Below, one piece after another: positions 58,371 through 64,000 of a DNA stretch of 64,000 bases (position 1 is its first letter; the number at the start of each line of letters is the position of its first letter). Made by a program: the position numbers and the translations under genes. Origin of the DNA: Daedaleopsis sinensis. Lineage: Eukaryota; Basidiomycota; Agaricomycetes; Polyporales; Polyporaceae. The DNA lies in NCBI GenBank assembly GCA_033807695.1, contig CM066302.1, positions 248,001 through 312,000 of the forward strand, given 5' to 3'. Below the pieces are notes generated by a model. The model had not been told where the DNA came from. It worked only from the letters and a program-made list of their open reading frames with translations, and did not search any database.

Positions 58371-58929
58371 ATACTGGCCGCCGCGCATTCGTACGGCGAC
58401 TCTACTAGTACTCCTGCAGCGTCGCCCCGGCCCTCCTCCGCGTCCGCGTCCGCGTCCGTCTTGGGAGTTCTTCGTCCGACTTGTGCCTCTTCCGCTTCCG
58501 CCTCCGCTTCCGCTCCCTCCTCCGCTTCGACTCTCCGATCGTAAGCGGCACACCTTCTAATCCGCCGCTTCCCTTCTCCCTCTTCCCGGCCTCCCTCTTT
58601 AAACTTCTCCTTCTCTTTCTGCCTGTCTCTGTGCGGCGCCGGCGTGCTGGCTCTTGTGGAAAATGTAACAGTACGTCTGCGTATACGATGTGGTTATCGG
58701 TATCGGTCGCGGTCTCGGGTGGTATAGATCATGTGGGGATACGCATGGGGTCACGTATACGTATGCATATGGACGTCGGTGCTTGACCCGGTCGGTCGCG
58801 TGGGTTTGTGGTTGCAAAGGTTGAACGTCGAAACCGCCAAGGATCGATGCAAACATGCACTGGTCCGAGAGAATTGGAATTGGGGTGCTGGGCTCGGGCC
58901 CTCCGTCACTGTATTGGAATTTTGGAAGG

Positions 58930-60723
58930 CTACGGGGCACCCAGGTGACCGACCGGAGCACGGGCTTGGGGGCGTGCACCCATCGGTAGGAGCAGAGAAC
59001 GGTGTATCGGGGACTCGTGGTAGAGGCGCGCCATGCGTTTGTAGTTCTTCGGACGCCTCCGCCCGTTCACGACCGGCCCGTCATACGCCCTCCGGATCTC
59101 TGCGAGCAGTTTCTGTGATGCGTCGCGGTCAGGACGGTGCCCGGCCGGCGGCCGCCGGTGAGATGCGAAGCTACATGGCCCAGGAGTGCGGGAGCCACTG
59201 ACCTTCCACACGTCCATCTTCGGCCGGAGGCCCTTCGTGCTCGTGCCCTTCGCGGGCGGGACCGTGTCGGGGACGAGGGACCAGTGGTCCCAAGGAAACA
59301 AAGCGTCTGCGGATACATTTGCAGGCCGGTGAGTTGCAGACAATGACGTCGCGTTTCGTCTGATCTTACATGGAGTGTGGCAGTCGACGTCGAGGCGACC
59401 CAGGCGTTGCGAGTTGGGGAACAGGAAGGCCATCCAGCGCCTCCACAGCCGCTTGAACGCCCCTTGCCCCCAGCTTTCCGTGACCTCTATCCTGATCCGG
59501 GTGACGGCCTCTTCGTACCGGAAGAGGATGTCCTCCGTGACGGTCGAGATGTAGTCCAGGACGTCGCAGAAGCTGTCCCGCGTGAAGGAGGACTGCCAGT
59601 CGGGCGAGAGGACGAGCTGTCGTTGGGTCACCATCAGAGACCATGAGGAGAGCGCCGATGAGTAGAGGTCTAGCAGGGCGTGGTCCGTGTCCTTCGAAAA
59701 CGCCTTGGTGAGGCGGAGCTTCAGGGTGTGGAGTCTGGGGAAGGCGTCAAGCTCGATGGCGGGACTCGCACACCCTGGAAGAGCCATCGGCCTCGATCGT
59801 TCTCATGTACATGGCTATAGGAGCAGGGTGACGACTTACCAGAGCCAGACGCGTATGCCACTAGTCGACAGTGGGGTATGCAGATCTCCAGCGATGTAAG
59901 GGAGGCCCCGAGCGCGGACAGAAGTCTTTCGGGACCGTACGCGCTCATCGCCGATATCTACACCTCTATATGTCAGTGCATGTGTACGCCCCGTGGAGAG
60001 GACGCTACTGACCCTAAGCTCTTCCAGCCGGGGCAGAAATGGAGACGATTCGGGCGGATCGGCCATACACGGCGGAACGAGCCCAAGGATGGCCCATTCT
60101 ACGTGATCGCACACCAACTCAGTCAGAGCGGGCAGTCTGTGCAGCAGCCGTGCGAAGTCGCCGAAGGACCTGAACTTTACGAGTCCGATCCGAAACGAGA
60201 TGAGGTTGGAGAGTGCGTTGAGAAGCGTTGGGAAGCGCGGGTGGATCGGTAGGTATGGAAGGGGGATCTCCTCGTGTGCGGGCATCCCGACAGCACCGCG
60301 GGGCACCGTTTGGGACGGCTCGTTGCTCTCTGTAGTGTACAAGGCTAGAGATCTGAGGTTTGGGACTTTGGTGCCGATGACGGTAGGAAACAACGCGAGG
60401 ATGCTGTTCGAGGTTTGGATGTGATCGCCGTGCAGACGTATTTCGTAAATGTAGGCGGAGATGTGGGACGAGTCCGCGAGCAGCGCGGCGAAGCAGTACA
60501 AGTCACGGGCACTGTGGAGAGTGACGACGTCGAAGAGCGATTTCTGTGCGCGGGGCCTCCAGGCACGACAGACCAGGGAGCACGCACGGAGCGCCGTATT
60601 TGACAGCAGCCATCCTTGACGGTCGAATAATTGTCGAGGCCGTACTTTGTCGATGATGACCTCACAAACCTCCACAGGTAGCCGTTCCTTGTAACGTCTA
60701 GATCTGCGAGAGTAGTAAGCCAT
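58930..60723 (-). CDS. F-box-like protein of the LPxEV(C/H)E family, with extra C-terminal tail
   Basis: Five exons (60723-60013, 59957-59840, 59774-59370, 59306-59203, 59112-58930) give about 506 aa. The degenerate F-box reads RLPVEVCEVIIDKV...LRACSLVCRAWRPRAQKSLF. Then follow the family blocks LALFPTVIGTKVPNLRSLAL, YLPIHPRFPTLLNALSNL, SFGDFARLLHRLPALTELVC, RLLSALGASLTSLEICI and WRRWMAFLFPNSQRLGRLDV. Where the two relatives end, this protein continues for about 95 residues rich in Pro, Lys and Arg (KMDVWKKLLAEIRRAYDG, NGRRRPKNYKRMARLYHES). The extension is supported by two well-formed introns but has no known domain. Presumed SCF substrate adaptor. Upstream Met at 60759 is possible, but 60723 (MAYYSRRS) fits the family better. 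Confidence 0.75.
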
Positions 60724-61198
60724 GGCGGAGATCGGGAAAAGGGAGAGCTGGTCACCCACAGATGGGTTGCCCGTTCATATACCTCCAGCGCATCATGGAA
60801 TGGGCATATGGAATCTGTCTTGCCGCGGTATCGAAGCTCTTCTCGAAGACGATAGAGTACTTGGATGATGGCACCGTGAGCGCGCAGCGCTGAAGTTTCC
60901 CTCGTGTTCAAAGCGTGGCGCCCACAAACGAATCCGATAAGAAATCGGTCCTGAGCACCTAGTTGCGGCGACTCGTAATCGGTGACAATGCTGGATAGGA
61001 GTATGGATGATGTGTTGAATAGGCTTGCGGGGTCAGACAATAAATCACGGACTTTCAAGAGCGGTTCACACAGGGACGCATACGAGTCCGACTAGTGATA
61101 GAATGTGCTTTATGACTTTTGACTATTTTTGACGTGATGAGGATGCCTCCACTGAAGCTCTTCTATTACTAGTCGCACAGTTGTCCGATGTTAGCATA
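60724..61198. other. Intergenic stretch between two co-oriented F-box-like genes
   Basis: About 0.47 kb; no gene or RNA recognised. Confidence 0.4.
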
Positions 61199-62595
61199 CT
61201 ACGTCTCTCTCGCCAGTCCAATCAGAACGTCACACTCACGGTCTTCGAACCGAATCTTCACTCTTCCGAGGCGGTGCAGGTTTGGGAATCTCGCGGTGAT
61301 GTGGACTGTCCACCAGCTTCGCCATTCAGCACTGTCCGGAATCATCACCACGACACGTATATGCCGCGTAACTCCAATCGCTGCCCTGTCAAAGCCGTGC
61401 TCAGTCGCGCACAAGATGTCTTCGGTCATATGGCCTAATTCGCCCAGGAGATCAATGTACTCGGCTCTAGTGAATGACGAAGGCTGCCGGGGGCGGAATC
61501 GGAGAGTTTTGGGTCCTGTGAGAGACGCTAGGGAGAGCGTTGTGGCAACAAAATCAGAGAAGGCGGAATGTTCACGAAAGGCGGGCAAGATCCAGAGGGT
61601 GAGTACACGCAGATTGGCGAATGCAGACAAGTCTATGCCCGCCGAAGATTCTATAGATTCAGATCAAGTGCACCCGGTCAGCGAGTGGTTCACTGCTGTC
61701 AGGTCACTGACTCACCTAGTTCGCTGGCCTTTGTGGAACCGTCGGCGTAAGGCTCATCGACGTCGAGATACAGGAGGGAGGGAGGGGCCGAGTGCCGAGA
61801 GGAGACGTTTAGTACCTTCAAATGACAGTCCAAGGAGCTAGATGTGCGATCAGTGCCTGCATGTGTTGTGCACATTGGCCGACAGCTTACCTTCAAGCTC
61901 TGAAGACAAGACAGGAAGACCGTCCCCGGTTTTCCACGAGTCAAATAACGGGGTATGTGTCCGAAAACCGTCCATTGCACGTTAGAGCACCGAAGGTCCA
62001 CGAGATTCCGAAAGGCAAAGAGGACGCCAATAAAGTCGTCGTATGAGGCGAAGCTGATGCTGTTGAGGTATAGTTGGCGTACCGAGCCAGAGTATGGGGC
62101 CAGCAAGCTAGGAAAGCGCGGATGTATGGGTAGATACGGGAACGTCCTCATCCCTTCAGCCAGCTTCTCGTGCGAGCGGGCCTGAGTATCTTTATCGCTT
62201 TGCTCCACAAGTCGAATGATTGACAGAGAGTACAGCCGCGGAAGCTTTCGCATGAGTAATGTCGGGAAGAGCGCGACCACGCCAGTGCGTGGATCGTGGT
62301 GCGATCGTCCTATCAGATGAAGAGTCCGAACATAAGTGGAGAGAGAAGGTACAGCGTCCAGTAGATCTGCAAAGGCATAGAGTGCAGGGGCATCTGGAAG
62401 TTCTATCGCGTAGAAGAGCCACATCTGGGAGCGAGGACGCCATGCACGACAGACGAGGGAGCAGTTTCGGAGGTCATGACGGGAAGAGGAGAAGGCTTTA
62501 TAGCTGGTTTTGTCGTCGTAGACTGCATCAATAATCGACTCGTGGACCTCAACTGGTAACCGTGTGCATGAAGTCGACATGCTGGTGCTGTACAA
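61199..62595 (-). CDS. F-box-like protein of the LPxEV(C/H)E family, frame possibly disturbed
   Basis: Exons 62595-61891, 61815-61716 and 61650-61199 give about 418 aa. The F-box-like start is RLPVEVHESIIDAVYDD...LRNCSLVCRAWRPRSQMWLF, followed by ALFPTLLMRKLPRLYSLSI, YLPIHPRFPSLLAPYSGSV and SYDDFIGVLFAFRNLVDLRC. The C-terminal exon reads LRVLTLWILPAFREHSAF...WWTVHITARFPNLHRLGRV. The second exon is odd. The family block RLLSALGPSL is visible in one frame, but the rest of the exon needs another frame after a CTCC CTCC duplication near 61780. Using the later acceptor at 61816 avoids the break at the cost of family residues. Either the gene is damaged or it has switched acceptor. It probably arose by tandem duplication with the neighbour at 58930-60723. 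Start may be 62595 or 62580. Confidence 0.65.
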
Positions 62596-62915
62596 GGTTG
62601 GAGACTTGTGGAGAGAGCTTCGTGCGAAAATACGGTATATTCCGGAGCCCCGGGCCGACCATCACTAGGTCTACCGTTTCCCCGGATGTAAAGGGGCGAA
62701 TTCCGTTGTAAACGAGGCACGCATTGAACGTTGAACACCCCGTTCGCCAGAAACAACGGTTGATAATTTTTGAGGTGCATGTTCGTATGACCACGCAAGA
62801 AAGCTTTGCGAGCTTGTCGATGACGAGCGAGCTCACTGGTCACGACAGTATGGAACACCGTATGAGAGTCCACGCTATTGCGATAACTAGTCCCCAGGCA
62901 GCCGACGTCACGGGC
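62596..62915. other. Short intergenic stretch
   Basis: About 0.32 kb between the F-box-like start and the stop of the ACT-domain gene; nothing recognised. Confidence 0.4.
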
Positions 62916-63472
62916 TCACCGCAGCTGGGCCACAGAATCGTCGAAGAACCACCCGTCATTCTTGAGAGCGTGCACCGCATCCGACACGCGCTCGATGGGT
63001 ACTAGGACATAGTCCGTATTCCTGTGCGAGCGTCATGAGCTTATGTTAACGGTGTAGGAGCATACGGTCGGAAGATTACCAGGTCGAGATCGCGAAGACA
63101 GGACAGCCCGCCTTCTTCAGAGGCGTCACGAAGTCACAAATTACCCCGACTAGCTCTGCGATGCCACACAGCAAGTGTCAGACCAGTCGCGCGGAATATC
63201 GAGTCACTGTTTGAGTCTGCCCACTCACCAAACTCCATCGGACCAGCGATCTTAATGCACCTCCACTTCGCCTCGGGGTCGTCCTCGGAGACGCACTCGC
63301 CAACCAGCGAGATCTCCTCCGTCGTGCGCGTAATAGAGAGAAATTGTTTCGATTCCCCGCTCGCTGTGAGCTGTTGTATGAAGTCCGCGGGGATCTCCTT
63401 CACTTGGCGCACGTAGAACGGGGTCGAGAGAAGGGAAAGGCGGAGGCATGGGTGTTCCCGAGTGATGGCCAT
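62916..63472 (-). CDS. ACT-domain protein (CASTOR-type ACT fold)
   Basis: Three exons (63472-63229, 63155-63080, 63021-62916) give about 141 aa. It begins MAITREHPCLRLSLLSTPFY and contains ITRTTEEISLVGE, KWRCIKIAGPMEF, the second-half motif LVGVICDFVTPLKKAGCPVF, and AISTWNTDYVLVP, ending DAVHALKNDGW. These are the conserved blocks of the small fungal and bacterial ACT-domain proteins (ACT_7/CASTOR type). ACT domains bind amino acids and regulate metabolic enzymes or signalling; the ligand is not known here. No catalytic domain is fused. The start at 63472 matches the usual family length of about 130-140 aa. Confidence 0.85.
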
Positions 63473-64000
63473 GATGAAGTCTTTGCTGAACTCTGCACAA
63501 GCGTGGTACTGGATAATGGTCGATTGTTCGGATCAAGAGCTCCGGAAGACTGCAACTGAGAGGAGAGGAAAGAGTATGTACGGCGGAAAATGTGGGCAAG
63601 CTATGACCTGCTATGACTCGTTGAACCGGCTCGGCTCCGGCGGCCCGCGCACTCTCCTTGATCTAATTCCTCCTCCTGCACACAAATCGCCCGATAAGGG
63701 CGTGTAACCACTGCGGCTTCCAGAGCATAACCGAACGCAATTGTTCAATTAGCAGAGTACTTCTGAGACATACCATGTAGAAGGGACTACTTATACTGTC
63801 TAGATCCGAATGCGAATGTTATAAAACTTCAAATGAACGTGCACCTGTAGAAGTGAAAGTACTTGTTAGACACAAACGGAACCCCTTGACCCTTGAAAAA
63901 TACCGACCGATCATACGAAGAGGACGTGACGCACCTGCACGAACGCGGCATCACTCCTCATTCTCGCCGAAGAGATATGCGCGCCCCTGACTCTCGTGGT
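63473..64000. other. Window edge, no recognised gene
   Basis: About 0.5 kb upstream of the ACT-domain gene. It presumably contains its promoter. No second gene is visible before the window ends. Confidence 0.4.

Larger units (their letters stand above)
56501..58929. other. Long intergenic region with several microsatellites
   Basis: About 2.4 kb between convergent genes. It is CT-rich on the plus strand (especially 57400-57700 and 58400-58620) with CATC, CTA and ACACAT repeats. The long frames on both strands reflect composition rather than coding; no motif was found. Confidence 0.5.

Noticed and set aside
56900..58400. Long overlapping frames on both strands (for example 58372-57560 minus, 57067-57705 plus)
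   Set aside because: They run through CT-rich tracts and microsatellites on both strands at once and show no domain, so low-complexity sequence explains them.
1..64000. CRISPR array, bacterial operon, phage or plasmid origin
   Set aside because: The window is eukaryotic: spliceosomal introns throughout and no regularly spaced repeats with unique spacers.
1..64000. A secondary-metabolite gene cluster around the O-methyltransferase
   Set aside because: No polyketide synthase, NRPS, terpene synthase, P450 or transporter is adjacent; the nearby genes are unrelated families.

Overview
This window looks like nuclear DNA of a basidiomycete, most likely an Agaricomycete of the polypore type. Genes are cut by many short GT..AG introns of about 45-65 nt. 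The gene families are typical of wood-decay mushrooms: F-box-like proteins with the LPxEV(C/H)E start, 8-Cys CFEM proteins, an S28 peptidase, a fungal-type bestrophin and an OTT_1508-like deaminase. All exon structures were assembled by eye from splice signals, frame continuity and family knowledge. No search was run, and no protein was compared with a database.

Layout. 1-6242: 3' part of a Tad-like LINE retrotransposon with an uninterrupted 5-kb ORF2. 6243-7804: no recognised gene. 7805-10410 (-): 13-exon bestrophin-like channel. 11567-13052 (+): PLP aminotransferase/cysteine-desulfurase-like enzyme. 14021-15550 (+): tail-anchor-like protein of unknown function, with a decayed copy of its 3' end just upstream. 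15664-17773 (-): O-methyltransferase; a decayed relative lies at 19.1-19.7 kb, beyond a tRNA-Asp gene at 18.8 kb. 20417-20964 (+): Ser/Thr-rich cell-surface protein. 21.6-24.4 kb: two decayed F-box/LRR copies, whose intact relative lies at 29970-31809 (-). 26056-29516 (+): tandem pair of secreted 12-cysteine proteins. 32469-34211 (-): deaminase-like protein. 35029-36677 (+): F-box-like protein. 37.2-38.2 kb: non-coding element built from short GC-rich repeat units. 38371-40674 (-): secreted S28 serine peptidase.

The right half is richer in housekeeping genes. CTK3 (CTD kinase gamma) and a pinin-domain protein are head to head at 41.7-44.9 kb across a 309-bp shared promoter. Two CFEM proteins are tail to tail at 45.5-49.3 kb. 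Dus1 (50054-52300) carries a hAT-type miniature transposon inside an intron. A subgroup III-like G-protein alpha subunit lies at 54813-56500. Two more F-box-like genes lie at 58930-60723 and 61199-62595, followed by an ACT-domain protein at 62916-63472.

The genes do not form one pathway. The window mixes stable single-copy genes (CTK3, pinin, Dus1, G alpha, ACT) with fast-changing families (F-box-like, small secreted, CFEM) and transposon debris. The best leads are the hAT element with intact target-site duplication in the Dus1 intron, the CFEM protein whose expected heme-ligand Asp is Asn, the deaminase-like protein with Thr in place of the catalytic Glu, the conserved pair of unrecognised secreted 12-Cys proteins, and the repeat-built element at 37-38 kb.
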